Positions 1-36,650 of a DNA stretch of 64,000 bases are shown here, piece after piece. A program made the position numbers and the translations under genes. A model generated the notes under the pieces. The model was not told where the DNA came from. It was given only the letters and a program-made list of their open reading frames with translations, and did not search any database. The DNA is taken from contig NW_024726235.1 in the NCBI RefSeq assembly GCF_018991925.1, positions 6,572,869-6,636,868 of the forward strand. The letters run 5' to 3'. This DNA comes from Homarus americanus. Its lineage: Eukaryota > Arthropoda > Malacostraca > Decapoda > Nephropidae. How positions within the stretch are numbered: the first letter of the stretch is position 1; each line of letters starts with the position of its first letter.

Positions 1-87
1 ATGGGAAAAATTGATTCCATTAATGTTGTTTCCATTAATGTCGCGGTTTTCAGGAACGGAACCACGACATTAAGCGAGGACATACTG
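1..87. mobile_element. Right end of a pogo/Tigger-like DNA transposon (truncated by window edge)
   Basis: The stretch ends in gcgaggacatactg followed by TA. Its reverse complement begins CAGTATGTCCTCGCTTAATG, which matches the layout of the other pogo-like termini in this window (CAGT, then CCTCG, then an AT-rich AACG-like tail, with a TA target). Only one end is inside the window, so the family and size are unknown. Confidence 0.55.
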
Positions 88-726
88 TACCTGGAGAAAT
101 TCTGGGGGTGAGAAAACTTGTCTGCACACCCAGAAATCTCTCAAACCCAGAACCACTCCGCACTAATTATTTTGGCTAATGGTGAAATTAATTTACAAAG
201 CAGAAAGGTTGAGCCACTCAGCACAAGCATTTGTGGAGCCCATAAACAGGTGGCAGGCCTGTGGAACCTTGGAAAGGGGTTGCCAGGGACACCATTCACT
301 GTGTTGGGTAGTCAGGTTTCATTATACTTTAGCCAAAGCTGGGAAGATACTTCATTCTCTCACTGTACACTTGCTCCAAAAAGTATTTCAGAATGAACAT
401 AAAAACTCCAGTTGACTCGATTGGGTTGTCAAAATCCTTCATCCGTTGTGTCAAGTTGTTTCACACAAAATCATAAAGATATTTTATGGAGTGAGATATC
501 GGTTTAAAATTTATGATGGCACTGTACATTTCTGTATCACATCATCATGTCAACATAAAGAATAAAGGCTTATTTACACAGAATGTTTGGTCACCACAAC
601 TTAAGGTGCTAAATAATCACCATAGCTGTAAATGGGGTAGGTTTATTTTTTGTTATAAGAGTTGGAGATTAGCTAGGTAAATAAGGGTGGCTATATCCTA
701 AGATTTTTATTGTGTTTATGTTGTAG

Positions 727-832
727 ATGGTTGCAACCTATTTTGGAGGAGGATGGTCTACTTCAGAGACTTCGTGAAGCTGGAGACTCGGACGATGAAG
801 ACCCCGACCATCCTGACTCAAGTCGTGATGAA
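727..832 (+). CDS. Penultimate coding exon of an unrecognised gene
   Basis: The exon follows a ttatgttgtag acceptor and ends at GAA|gtgagt. One base completes a split codon, then 35 codons are open: they start WLQPILEEDG, continue into LLQRLREAGD, and end in an acidic Asp/Glu/Pro/Ser tract (SDDEDPDHPD). The frame runs without interruption into the exon at 1787. I do not recognise the family. The acidic, probably disordered C-terminal region suggests a cytosolic or nuclear protein, but that is only an impression. No convincing upstream exon was found between 88 and 726, so the rest of the gene lies left of the window or in exons I could not see. Confidence 0.55.
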
Positions 833-1786
833 GTGAGTGTGTCTGTATGTCATCTATATTCCATTACCATATAAGTGGGGTGAAACACAAACACCAAGAC
901 TATTTTGGGTAACCTGACTTGTTTGACTCCCATCTTTATTAACTCTCTTATAGACAGTATCCTTGTCATGCCCAAATGGTAAATTCTTAGATCTTCCCAC
1001 TGCTTTCTTGTGTGGTATTACAGTACTCTGAAATAATCACATGTCTGTAAAGCCTAAATAGATGTACAGTCAGCAAAAAAAATTCTACACCCCCCTGGTC
1101 TGATGGCCTCTGCAACGAACACTGGCTGAGGCCATGTTAATTTGGTAAGGTTGGTATTTCTGGTTATGTGATGCATTGTATAACCAGTATTATGTATTTT
1201 TTATATCACATAGTTAATACAGAGAAATTACCAGGAATCATTTGCATTAATGATTGTTGTTCAGAATTCTTGGTCTGGTGTGTCATATTGTATAACACCA
1301 TAAAGTTGCAGAAATTTTATTTGTTGACTGTACATTCATTATAGTAGGTTTCCAAGGATTCTCCACCAAATCTATAGTTCTCATACCCTACCAGTTTGTT
1401 AAAGTCTTGTAAAACTGAATACATACATTACTAATTTCTATTGCTCTCATTCTCATCTTATCTATTTTGGAAGCATTTGATTTCACACCCATACAGAATA
1501 GAAAGAAATGGTGATGTTGTACCTCATACTGTTTATGCTCCAAGCACATTGTAAATTTTGACAAATTTACCAAAATTTGACAAATTTACCATTTACCAGT
1601 GTTCACAGGGTACCTCCAATTTTCCTTGCAGTATTCTATTCTCAACACTGATTATCCACTAGCTTTCATAAACAATCACCCCATATATCTGATTTTATGC
1701 TCCCAAGTTGTAATTGTGCTGAAGGAGCTTTGTTCCTTAAATCATAGTGACCTCATGCTAAAAACTAACTTTAATATTTCTTGTAG

Positions 1787-1906
1787 GTTGTGTTCAGTGA
1801 GGAGGTTAACCTGCCACCATCCATTCTTAGTGACGAGGCTGTGCGGAAGGAACTGTTGGAAAACGTGCATCCCCATCTTTCAGTGTTATTTACAGAAGAT
1901 GACTGA
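1787..1906 (+). CDS. Terminal coding exon of the same unrecognised gene
   Basis: The acceptor is tttcttgtag|GTTGTG. Forty codons follow, starting VVFSEEVNLPPSILSDEAVR and ending LSVLFTEDD before TGA at 1904-1906. Joined in phase to 727-832, the visible C-terminus is about 75 residues: a short helical piece, an acidic linker, a probable helix (SDEAVRKELLENV) and an acidic end. The matching splice phases and the charge pattern on both sides support a real gene. No clean AATAAA follows at once. The gene converges on SPG7, which runs the other way. Confidence 0.55.
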   Translation, partial: VVFSEEVNLPPSILSDEAVRKELLENVHPHLSVLFTEDD

Positions 1907-4880
<2,974 letters not shown>

Positions 4881-4999
4881 TATAGTGGTTAGTGACTCTT
4901 CCTGTGGTAGGAGGTCCCTGACAGTGGGACAGTCAAGGCAATAGTGTTGAAGGGTGTTAGTATTGGAACAGTTACAGAGTTTACAAGACGAGAAGTGCG

Positions 5000-5400
5000 G
5001 GACATCCCCCGCCTCAGATACTTGCCAGGTATGTGTGTATGTATTCTAACCTAATACAAGCCGAGACAACATTATTTCTGCGGACCATAAGTACTTGGAT
5101 ACGGAAGAAAGTGATTATAGTGTTGGGCGGGTATACTCTCGGCCCGTTCACTATCTCTGTGATGGATTGTAGGGAAAATAGCGGCTGAACGTATTCTCTT
5201 TCGGTAGCAGAGGAGGGAGGGTGTAGCCCCAGCAGGAGGGAGGGCCAGTCTACAGGCATTCTTTGCAAGACGGTCTACAGTGTCATTGTTTGTAATACCA
5301 ACATGAGATGGAAGAAGCAAAAAACCTGGTCTATAATAATGAAATTCTGTGGGCTTCTTTATATGTATCCTTGGATGCATATAAAGATTAAAGTTTCATA
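5000..5400 (-). pseudogene. Non-LTR retrotransposon fragment, RNase H-like domain
   Basis: Minus-strand translation gives a piece typical of the RNase H domain of arthropod non-LTR retrotransposons: (L)LPSHVGITNNDTVDRLAK, then ACRLALPPAG. Known elements have W-(I/V)-P-S-H-x-G-I-x-G-N-(D/E)-x-A-D here. The frame is about 100 codons with no reverse transcriptase beside it, so it is a truncated relic. The limits are approximate. Confidence 0.6.
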
Positions 5401-6014
5401 TTGTGTGATTACTTTTGGACCAATGGGGGCAAATGTGTTATAGAAACAGAGGCTTTCAGTTACTGGTACATCTAATTATTTTTCATTCATCATTTTTGCA
5501 TTGACACTTTTACCCTCTTACACGACAAGACAACAAGTAATTAGAATTTCCATTTTGCTAATGCAATGCAATTGTATACAGTATTTTATATATATATAAA
5601 AAAAAAAAAAAAAAACACTAGCATCTTCTCTCTATGCATTGGTAAGTTGAACCTTCCTCACTTTGGGAAATGGCAAGACATATAAAAGCAGCTTGATTTC
5701 TGTGTTAAAAATATTTTTTCATGAATAATCTTTCCTTTGTGATAGAAAATGGAAAGTAACAATTATGTGAATCCTAGGTAACATGGATTAGCATAATGTT
5801 TGGAAAAAAGAGAAATTAGGTACAAATTGCAATTATTGGAAGGTTTCATGAAATTTGTGTATGCTTAGAAGATTATTAATGATAACATCATGTCTTTCAG
5901 AGGCTACTCAAAACATTGAATAAATTTTCCATAATATCACTTATAATTATCAATATTTATTAGATTTGGTGAAAATTAAAGAGAAAATATTTTATGTACA
6001 GTATTCAGCAAACA
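5401..6014. other. AT-rich intergenic stretch, nothing recognised
   Basis: No exon, conserved motif or repeat apart from a short TA/A run near 5587-5615. Confidence 0.5.
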
Positions 6015-6137
6015 AGGGAAACATTATTTACGATTTATTATTTATTTATATACAAAAACAAAGATCACACAAAAAAATATATGACAGAGGTTATATTGTC
6101 GATATAAATGAACTAAAGAATGTATAATTTAGACACC
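6015..6137 (-). other. SPG7: Probable SPG7 3' untranslated region with poly(A) signals
   Basis: On the minus strand, two AATAAA hexamers (plus-strand TTTATT at about 6034-6039 and 6041-6046) lie about 95-105 bases after the stop codon. Cleavage would be expected near 6010-6025. The exact end is inferred. Confidence 0.45.
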
Positions 6138-27407
<21,270 letters not shown>

Positions 27408-27420
27408 GATTAATAATAAT

Positions 27421-28450
27421 CTGTAGAAAGAAGACAAGCATTTAATCAGTAAGTGAAATACTCCATAGACTAACACTTACCATTTTTAACTATTTCACAG
27501 TTGATAATTTAAAAAAAAGGGGCAGAAAAGATACATAATTCATATGTTAACCAAGTACAGTATTTTTCAACAGGATGAAAATTACAAATAATTTATTGTG
27601 ATATACAGTAGACCTGCTTAGTGGTATATAACACCGTGGATATGGAAGATAAGCTAAAAACCACACTGGATATCAGGTGTTGTTCATGGTTAAGTTAGTC
27701 AGAGAGGCCACCATAGTTACTATCATTGTATAGTCTGTCCACCACGCATGAGCATTAGGCTGCCGTACCAATAGAGATCGAGGTTTCGCATACGGCTGCT
27801 GTATCTATATCCTGTGCCTACAAAATTACCTAAGATCATTAGGTAACCTTGGATGAGTTACTAACAAGATCACGACACTTCCTATAGCTTCATAACGTTA
27901 ATTTCGTTAGTCCACACTCATTTTTTGTTTGTCCTCCAAGCTGAATACACTAAACCTTACTCTTCAGAAAGATTATTCAAATATTACGAGAAAAGTGGCA
28001 ACTCTATGCCTGTGCTGTACCAAGTGTAACACGTCTTTTCTTATTCATAATTGTTATTTACATGAGAATTATGAAAACCCCTTCTTTACCAGGCAGTGTG
28101 TGTTAAGTTATATGACGTCAACCATCCGTTTGTTTACCTTGTGTAAGGTCAGCTGTTAACGGTAAGTAATGACAAATATTATCTCCCTGAGCTGGTAAAT
28201 AAATACGTAAATCTATAGAATAAAAACATATTTAATCGACAATTTCTTGCAGCTAAATTTAATTTAAAATAAATATTATTATGTTCATAATATAACATGA
28301 TTTCCGGCTACAGACAGACTGTCGTTTGGTCACTGGTGTTGAGCGGCAGAGTTGTTGGCGGCGCTTACTGTCAACACAACTCATAGTTTACTACAGTACA
28401 TAAACAAAAAAATCATCCCAATAAACTCAGGCGGTGGTGATGAAAACAAT
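27421..28450. promoter_or_regulatory. SPG7 upstream region; non-coding first exon and promoter not located
   Basis: The acceptor before the ATG implies at least one untranslated exon here or to the right. The GC-richer block at 28310-28400 is a plausible promoter area by composition only. No core promoter motif is claimed. Confidence 0.25.
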
Positions 28451-28772
28451 TGGATCAAATAGAACACGGCAGAACCCTTGGTCTATATCCACAGGTGTTG
28501 GTATGTTTATCTTCATTCGTTTTGATAATTGTGTTGTTAGTTTTTTTTCTCCACCATTCTTGTTTCTTCAATGATCTCCCCGCCGGTACTTCCACCACTG
28601 ACATGAGATTACCCAAATTCTGGTACAATTGTATAAATTATTATGTTAATAGACTGGCCGCATCGTGTGTTTTTTATTTTTTTTTTTTTTAATGCACTGA
28701 CGAGGTAAAAGTTAGCACAAAGGTACTTTATGATTACTGAATATTTTCAGATGCAGAGACTAATAAACTGTC

Positions 28773-29800
28773 ATGTTTGATATCCTTTTCTTTATTATTT
28801 ACGCCCTATGGCAAACTCAGTTCAAGAAAATCATGGCGTTTGTATGTACCGAAAAAATCGATAGACTAGCATTCACCGAAACACGAATAAACCTAGACTC
28901 AGGTGAGTTACCTGTCGAATACCAAACTGCAGGTTACAAATTATTCCATACCGATAGGCAGATTAGGAAAGAAGGCGGAGTAGTAATCTATGTCAGGGAT
29001 AATCTGAAGTGTGAAATAAATAAGGAAATAAAAACAGCGGAATACAGAAACAATTGGGATAGAATTAATCGATGGTAGGGAAAAATTAATCACAGGAGTA
29101 ATATATAGACCTCCTAATCTTGATAGAGTTAATGAGCGACTTATTTGGGATGAAATGCACAGGGCTTCCATATAATAGCAAAGTCTATATAGTAGGCGAC
29201 TAACTTTAGCCAAATAGATTGGATTGACCTTACGGGTAACTCAGAATCAGAGAATTTTCTTGAAACAATCCAGGACTGTTTCCTAAGCCAACATAACCGA
29301 ACCCACCCTGGGTAATAATATACTCGATTTAGTTCTGTCAAACAGAGAAAACCTCATTAGTAATGTCGAGGTAGGGGACGAACAGCGATCACAAAGAAAT
29401 AAGATTACAATTAGAATTTTAGGGCAGCCGCAAGGAAAATTCCACAAGTCCCAGATTTCAGAAGGGCAAACTTTGATAGTTTGAAGAGGCAGCTGAGAGA
29501 AGGGGTATAACGCTTGGGGGTGAATTACATGACCTCACAATTTTTTTTTTTTATTGGGCACCCCCCTACATCCTTGTGTAAGGTGAAGCGCAGAAGCGTT
29601 TACAGCTCACACAATGTACCCACAGAGAGCGACCTCACCTTACCTGGAGACCTAAGACCTGACGGTTGAGGATGACTTGATCACGAGATCTGAGGTTGAC
29701 GAGTTCCACAACAATTTAAATAATGAGTTACTTAATGCACAAAGACAGAACATACCATACAGAAAACTCAGATCAAACAACAATGACCCTAAATGTATAA
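28773..29800 (+). pseudogene. Non-LTR retrotransposon fragment, AP-endonuclease-like domain
   Basis: Successive frames encode endonuclease-domain pieces in the right order: DRLAFTETRINLDSGELP, RKEGGVVIYVRDNLKCE, then after a one-base frame change near 29057 LITGVIYRPPNLDRVNERL, then KVYIVGD, a broken NFSQIDW, NFLETIQDCFLSQHNRT, and ILDLVLSNRENLISNVEVG. The final piece DEFHNNLNNELLNAQRQNIP (29700-29760) belongs to the linker before reverse transcriptase. Several stops and shifts show that it is dead. No reverse transcriptase follows. Confidence 0.75.
29550..29615. repeat. Dispersed repeat, copy a
   Basis: 'attgggcaccccCctacatcc' followed by 'gtgtaaggtgaagcgcagaag' closely matches 33259-33320. 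It sits within or beside the LINE debris. Confidence 0.55.
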
Positions 29801-30049
29801 ATATTTATTTAAAGGATATTTGTGTGTTTCAGTTAAGCACAGGCATTAGACTCCCGTCAGGGCTGGCAGTAATCAGTGCTCCCTCCCTCCTGTGCAACAG
29901 AAAGATATACGTTCTGCCACTTTTCTCCCTACAACCCATCGTAGGAATAAGGAAAGGCCTGATAGCCTTTCTATTCTACACTACTTAAGTTTCTTCCATT
30001 CCCATCAAAGTAACGTCTACGTGGACTTGTGATTCGCAGACATCAATTG

Positions 30050-30260
30050 TTTCGGCTCGCATTAAGCTGGGATATAGCAAGTTGAACATAAGAATGAAGG
30101 AAATTGCAGCGGGCCTATTGGCCCATACTGGACAGTTCTGCTTATGCTCAACCTCTGCACAGAGTGTAATCCCACATCTAATACTCTTCATCATTACTGC
30201 CGCGATTGTCCCACTGGCATGCATAGTCCTCCTGCCACAGGGAGAGTCAATGATTACAGT
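30050..30260 (+). repeat. Dispersed repeat of crustacean type
   Basis: 'agcaagttgaacataagaat', 'gaaggaaattgcagcgggcc' and 'tattggcccatac' run together. I know this as a family-like motif repeatedly seen next to retroelement debris in decapod genomic DNA. The assignment is from memory of the pattern and was not searched. Confidence 0.4.
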
Positions 30261-31365
30261 ATGTCAACATTTGCTTATTATTTAGATCTACTTCTGGCAC
30301 GCTGCTTACACTTTGACGGGTGCTCGGTAAGGTTCTCTTGTTGCCTCCTTAAATTTTACCCTCAAGTTTGCCTCCATATTAGAAAAATCTGCTTGCTAAC
30401 GAAATAATTATGTTGTAATGGGCCGCATGTTTTCTAATGCGTCTTTGGCCTTTTAGGCATATTTTTTTTTACCTAAAAAACTAGCGTTCTTCCTATTTTC
30501 CTGTAACTGTGTATGTGAATGTGTTGTCACCATTCACATTTGATGAAACTCTCTTACTGCTTTTATCACAGCTTCATTTGATATATACGCATGGCAGAAT
30601 GTCTACACAAAGAACAGTACTGTACCTCTTCCTCCTAACAGAAAATGCATATCGATTAAGACAGTTCCCGTAACTTAGCTTCAGCTAATCATAAACAGTT
30701 CCCTGATGTTGTTTTCTTAGTTAAATGTTGCTGGTCATTACCTTAGTGGCATAAAGCTGCCTCACGACGGGGGGAGGAGGGAGGGGTAAACTTACAACAG
30801 GTCTCCACAGCTAACTTGCCTCTCGCGTGTGTGGGGGATGGGGAGGAAAGTAAGGAGAGAGAACCGGTAGAAGTAAGGATATGAGTAAGAAAGGAAGAGA
30901 TATTAATAGGAAAGAAGAAAGGGAGGAAATAAAAGTGATAAAATTGTTTGGGTGGCAGTTAGAGAGATGAAGGAGATATAAGAGAGAGAATTAGGTACTA
31001 TTAAAGAAGATAAGAGAGAAAGGGGAGGATTGGGGAAGGAAAACAGGGAATAAAAGTGTGGAAGGAGGTAAATATCAATCCCTGTAGCCGAATCACCGAG
31101 CTGTATAACCTCACCACAGGGATTAGGTTCATGTTTCATGTATCCGGAATCCATGTCTTTCATTTCTCAAAGTTGATGACTGACACCATCTCCACCAAGT
31201 GCTGGGATCATACCGAACATACAGTAACTGTAAAATATCCGGACTCAGATAAATCCGGTCCGGCCATACCCACATCCAAAACACCGAAATCTAGTCAAAT
31301 CAGATGCCGGAATCCTTGAAACCTGATGATTTAAAATTCACCAGAGTCGGCCAGAGCCCTAATGA
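30261..31365. other. No gene recognised; purine-rich tract 30770-31060
   Basis: The plus strand is strongly G/A-biased from about 30770 to 31060. No exon chain or conserved protein was seen. Confidence 0.45.
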
Positions 31366-31475
31366 GATATTTGAGCACGGCCAGAGCCAGTTATATGGGC
31401 ACGGCCAGAGCCAGTTATATGGGCACGACCAGAGCCAGTTATATGGGCACGACCAGAGCCACTTATATGGGCTCT
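31366..31475. repeat. 24-bp tandem repeat, about 4 copies
   Basis: The unit tatgggcacggccagagccagtta (24 bases) is repeated with small changes (ggcc/gacc, cagt/cact). The open frames across it are artefacts. Confidence 0.85.
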
Positions 31476-31879
31476 TCCAGAAAGTGTTGTGACGGCACCG
31501 AGTGTGAGCTCTTTCAAGACCAGACTTGACCAGCACTGCAGCAGGTTTAGGTACATTCAGGAGCAGGTGCATGCCCAGTACTTGCCAACAGTGCGTAACA
31601 GAGACGTGACCGATCGCCCAAGCGGCTAACGAGCCGATCATTGGTGAAGAGGATAAAAGTAAAAAGTAGAAGTGTATGAATTTGAGAGGTGGGGAAGTAG
31701 GGAGATTTGGATATTGAGACAGTTTATTTAGCCAGACAAACACAGATACAGGGTGGATAATAATAACAATATTAACATGGCTGAGCCAGTTGAGAACCTG
31801 AGCTCTCTTGAAGGCACCTGATATATACAATACATTTATCTCAAGGAAGTATTATGTAACATTTAGTATCATCTGGAAT

Positions 31880-32885
31880 AGTACATGTTGGGAAGTAAGG
31901 GGGGAGATGGGGAATTAGGAAAAAGAGGTGGAGGAGGTGACAAGAGGGATTGGGGAAGATGGTGGAGGAAGTGAAAGAAGAAGTTGGTGGAGGGGAGGGA
32001 GAGGTGGGTGATTGGAGGAGAGAAAGGAGAAGGTCGAGAAGGTTGTGGAGGGGGAGAGGGTGGGTGGGGGAAGGTGGAGGAGGCGGCCTTGGCTTTGGCT
32101 AGAGCGTCCCCCCTTCCCCTCCCCTCCCTTCTCCCCCTTCCCTACTCCTTCCTTCACCCCCTCCCTTACCCCTCCCCTCCTGACCGGCGTGACCGGCTGT
32201 CTTATCTGGTGTCATCTTCTTGAGGCCGATGCCACGGTCACACACACACACACACACACATGTTTCATTTCTGGGAGAAGGAGGTAGAAAGAAACAGGCA
32301 GTGGAAGATGTTGGGGAGGAGAGAATAGGAAAGGTGTTGAGTGAGAGGAAGGAGGAAAAGAAAGTGTGAGGTACTGATGGTTTTTTAGTTTAACAAATTT
32401 ATTGACAAAGCTTGTAGTACAGTTTGTCTATTGTGAGTAATTCAGTCAGGTCTTGACACTGAGGGTGGTATCACTTCTCACTGCCACTCAGGACAGAGGT
32501 TCATACACAAAGAAATACAACATATTCATTAACAGCTATGCATATAAAGGTCAGATTCATGTGGGTAATGTCACTGTTCACTGCCATGCAGGACAGAGGT
32601 TCGTACTGAAGGGGGGGGGAGGGAGGTGTGAGACAGGAGGAAAGGAGAAGGAGGAAGAATGGAGGAGGGGAAGTGTTGGAGAGGAGAAAAGGAGGAGGGC
32701 GGAGGGAGGGTTTGGAGGTCTTGGGTCCTTGGGGGAGGAGAGGAGAGGGGGAGGGGACCAGGGTCAAGGCCGCCACCTTGGAGGAGGAGGAGGGGAGGAG
32801 ATGGAGGAGGAAGGGTGTGAGGAGAAAAGATGAAGGATGAGGAGACGGAAGGGTGGAGGGAGGGGGGGGCATGAGGAGCAGTAGA
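31880..32885. repeat. Purine-rich low-complexity DNA with (CA)n and a duplicated 40-bp block
   Basis: GGAGGA-type plus-strand runs occur at 31880-32090 and 32610-32885, a C/T-rich run at 32105-32190 and a (CA)n at about 32239-32260. 'tcactgccactcaggacagaggttc' near 32478 recurs as 'tcactgccatgcaggacagaggttc' near 32578. The predicted frames are compositional artefacts. Confidence 0.7.
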
Positions 32886-33258
32886 TGGGCAAGAAATAAG
32901 AAGGGGACTTGGAAACAAAGAGAGAATACTCAAGTATACCCAGAAAAGCGGAGATGTAAAATAATAGCTACAGGAAGGTATTAGAAAAAATAAATAAAAC
33001 GAGAGAAAGTAATTCACGAAAATTCTCTAATAGAGAAATATTAAAAATATATTTCTCATAAAATAATTAAAATAAAATATGGAAAACAATGAAAAATAAA
33101 AGATTAAATGGGAATATTTTATGAAAGTCACAGATGATTCATTATATAGACCCCCAGTCTCCGTGATTCGTAAAGTAATTCACATATCCCTTGACTGGGG
33201 ACTGAATCACATAACTGATTTTTTTATTCAGATTTACCCCACGCAGCGCGGGGTCTAG

Positions 33259-33320
33259 TTTATTAGGCACCTCCTTACATCCCGTGTAAGGCGAAGCGAA
33301 GAAGTATTACAGCGCCCAAC
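33259..33320. repeat. Dispersed repeat, copy b
   Basis: 'tttattaggcacctccttac' and 'gtgtaaggcgaagcgaagaag' match the block at 29550-29615. The copies are 3.7 kb apart in the same orientation. Confidence 0.55.
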
Positions 33321-33578
33321 AGGGAAGCACGAGGGGTTCATTAATCTTGCCTTCTTTGACTTCTACAATTTACGGGCCTGAGTACCTGAGGGGCTGTTGG
33401 TTGTGTTAACAAGTTACCCGTAGTGAAGGGAGGATTCCCTGAACAGCTCATCTGTTTGATTCATGATGCGACGTAGTGATGGGTAGAGGAAGGTCGAAAT
33501 TGGCCTTAACATTACTCTGAAACTCTTCTGTACTAGATGTTCCTCTCTCTCCCTCTTTCTTTTTTCTCGCTCCTTATT

Positions 33579-34450
33579 GGGGCTGCCACTCCCATTCTTT
33601 GTACTGGGGCTGCCACTCCCATTCCTTGTACTGGGGCTGCCACTCCCATTCCTTGTACTGGGGCTGCCACTCCCATTCTTTGTACTGGGGCTGCCATTCT
33701 CATTCCTTGTACTGGGGCTGCCATTCTCATTCCTTGTACTGGGGCTGCCACTCCCATTCCTTGTACTGGGGCTGCCACTCCCATTCCTTGTACTGGGGCT
33801 GCCACTCCCATTCCTTGTACTGGGGCTGCCACTTCCACTTCTGGGGCTGCCACTCCCATTCCTTGTACTGGGGCTGCCACTCCCCACTTCCTTGTACTGG
33901 GGCTGCCACTTGTACTGGGGCTGCCACTTCCATTCCTTGTACTGGGGCTGCCACTCCCATTCCTTGTACTGGGGCTGCCACTTCCACTTCACTGGGGCTG
34001 CCACTCCCATGTACTGGGGCTGCCACTGGGCTGCCACTTCCTTGTACTGGGGCTGCCACTCCTACTGGGGCTGCCACTTTCCTTGCACTGGGCTGCCACT
34101 CCCACTCCTTGTATTGGGGCTGCTACGCCCACTCCTTGCTGGGACTGCCACTTTCACTCCCTTGTACTGGGACTGCCACTTTCACTCCCTTGTACTGGGC
34201 GCCACTCCCTCCCTTGTACTGGAGCACCACTCCCTTGTATTGGGGCTGCCTCCCTCCCTTGTACTGGGACGCGCCACTCCCACTCCCTTGTACTGGGGCG
34301 CCACTCCCACTCCCTTGTACTGGGGCGCCACTCCCACTCCCTTGTACTGGGGCGCCACTCCCACTCCCTTGTACTGGGGCGCCACTCCCACTCCCTTGTA
34401 CTGGGGCGCCACTCCCACTCCCTTGTACTGGGGCGCCACTCCTACTCCCT
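33579..34450. repeat. 27-bp minisatellite, about 30 copies, two subfamilies
   Basis: The first part (33579 to about 34130) uses ggggctgccactcccattcc + ttgtact. The last part (about 34265-34450) uses ggggcgccactcccactccc + ttgtact, almost perfect. Between them are shortened, mixed units. The 27-base period keeps all frames open, giving spurious proteins of up to about 350 codons on both strands. Confidence 0.95.
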
Positions 34451-36039
34451 CTTAACCAGAACAATGCACGCCTTATGTTGTTTTGTTCTTGTGTTCTATC
34501 CAGTTCCTAGAACAATGAACGCCTTGGTATATCCCTGTTCTCTGTTCTTTGCAATTTATTGGTCAAAGGCAATACTCTGAGGGAGCACTGGCCCTACATA
34601 GCGGGTATCCGTAAGATAAAGCAGGGGCAGAGGTTACGAACTCAATGAATAATATCAATTGAACAAAGAAAGTAGATATTATAGAAAGAATAAATCTTAT
34701 ATATTTCTGTTTTGTTTGTAAAAGTTGTTGTCTAGTGCAGAAATTAATGCATGGTGAACGTTCTTTAAACACACACTGGGGCGGGATTGTCAAAGGTTCG
34801 CGCGATGAATAATTCCTCTTAACTGAGGATGTGAGAATGTACCGAACTGGTTAACTTAAGGTGAAGAACTGAATTAACGTAAAAAAAAAAATAGCGTCAA
34901 ATTGCACGCTTGAATACAGGAACATAAAACAAGCTAAAGGAAAATAGAAAATATGAAAGTAGGAAAATAAATATAGTGGAATAGAGAACAAATTAGATTT
35001 AAAAATGATAACAGGAATATGAAAAGGACTAAGATAAAAGATAATACGTAGGCAGCTAAGGATAATAGGAGAGAGAGAGAAGTAGTGGTTAAGAAATATT
35101 ATCTCTTGAACAAAGTTAATACTGGAATAACACAAGGTAATGTTAAAGGTAAAAATAGATGCACCTGCTGTACAAGATAAACAAATTATATGTTAGTATA
35201 CTATTAAGAAGAAGGAAAATAACAAAGGCCGGGTATAAAACTTAATTATGGAGGAGGCGGGCTCAAAATATCATAAAGTAAACAAAGAATGGAGTAAAAG
35301 AGGAAAGATAAAGTAAGAAAATATAAAACTGTACTTGAGTAAACAACTTAAATCTAAGGATGATATTTTCAGAAAGAATAAAACGAAGAAAAACTTTAAT
35401 GATCTATAAGAGAGAGAAGAGAGAGACGCTGTTGTACCGCCATACTGACTTGCACACAATGTACACTGCCAAAATTGATCACAAAAGTAAAACAGTAACA
35501 TATTTTCCCTCATATTTATTGTTATCTGTAGGTGCGCTGTATCACAACTCAGATGGACATACAGAAATTGTGATAAGTAATAGGATGAGAGAGAAATATC
35601 TTTTAGTGATTTCATGTTCTAGCAAGTGGCAATTTCGTGCAGTTTCCACCCCGCTGCACTCGTGGTGTTCTCTCAGCTGTGCACCGCTGACCTCGCCAGG
35701 GTCATGACCTGAGTTACCAGTGACCTCAGCAGGTTCATGCCAGCACACATCTCAACCCATTTTCCTTATATTAAACTCATCTCGAATTTAGTCTGTGTGC
35801 TGAATTAATAATGTATCTGCACTATTTGGTGCATTAACTAATGTATCTACTGTAATTGTATTAGAGTTGAACACTTGCAGATTCTCCGTAATTGCTTCTG
35901 TACATTTGTTGTTTCTGAACTATTCAAATAATTTGACAGTATTTACACCTGTACTTATGTTTCAGATTTGGTGAAATTTATTTACTCGTACATGTATCTG
36001 TAGTTGTGTGTTGTTTCAGACTTGATTATATATATATAA

Positions 36040-36071
<32 letters not shown>

Positions 36072-36650
36072 ACCTCTACTTGTATTACTTTGTATCTGTA
36101 TTGTTTCTTTTGAACTGCATTAATAAGACATCTGTACTTGTACTTGTTCCTACATTGTTGACACTTCCGACCACTGGCTAGTATCTCTGTACGTGTACCT
36201 ATATTGTTGATTTTGAATTAATAATATACCTGTACCTGTACTTGCACCTGTATGTATACGATGTTTTTCTGAACTAACAGTGTTCATGTAACTGAACTTA
36301 TATCAGAACCTATACTGTTGTTTCTGAACTAATATGACTGAATTTCTGACTCAACAGTGTTGTGGTGACGCAGGACTAGACGTCAGATGACCCAACCTTT
36401 GTGCGTGTCCAGCTCCCGAAGCGTAGTACGGCGACGGTAGAGGTGTAGCAGGAGGGAGGTAATGCAAGTATACCCCCAGCAGGTAGGCAGGCAGGGAGGA
36501 GGCGGAGGAGGAGGAGCGGGATGGGGAGGAAGTGGGAGGAGAGGGAGGAGGAGTTCGAGGAAGGGCTGGTGGTACAGTAGGGCTTGGGGCCCCTCGCTCC
36601 TCCTGTAGGGCCCCTCACAGCCTCACTACACCACTGTGTCCACTAAACAC
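34451..36650. other. No gene recognised
   Basis: AT-rich sequence to about 35600. Recurring 'gtacctgtactt'-like words lie at 35880-36320, with a (TG)n near 36050-36070, then a G-rich block at 36430-36600. No supported exon. Confidence 0.45.

Noticed and set aside
33414..34580. Frames of up to 347 codons, rich in Gly/Ala/Thr/Pro, on both strands
   Set aside because: The 27-bp repeat is a multiple of three and stop-free in several frames, so open frames appear on both strands at once.
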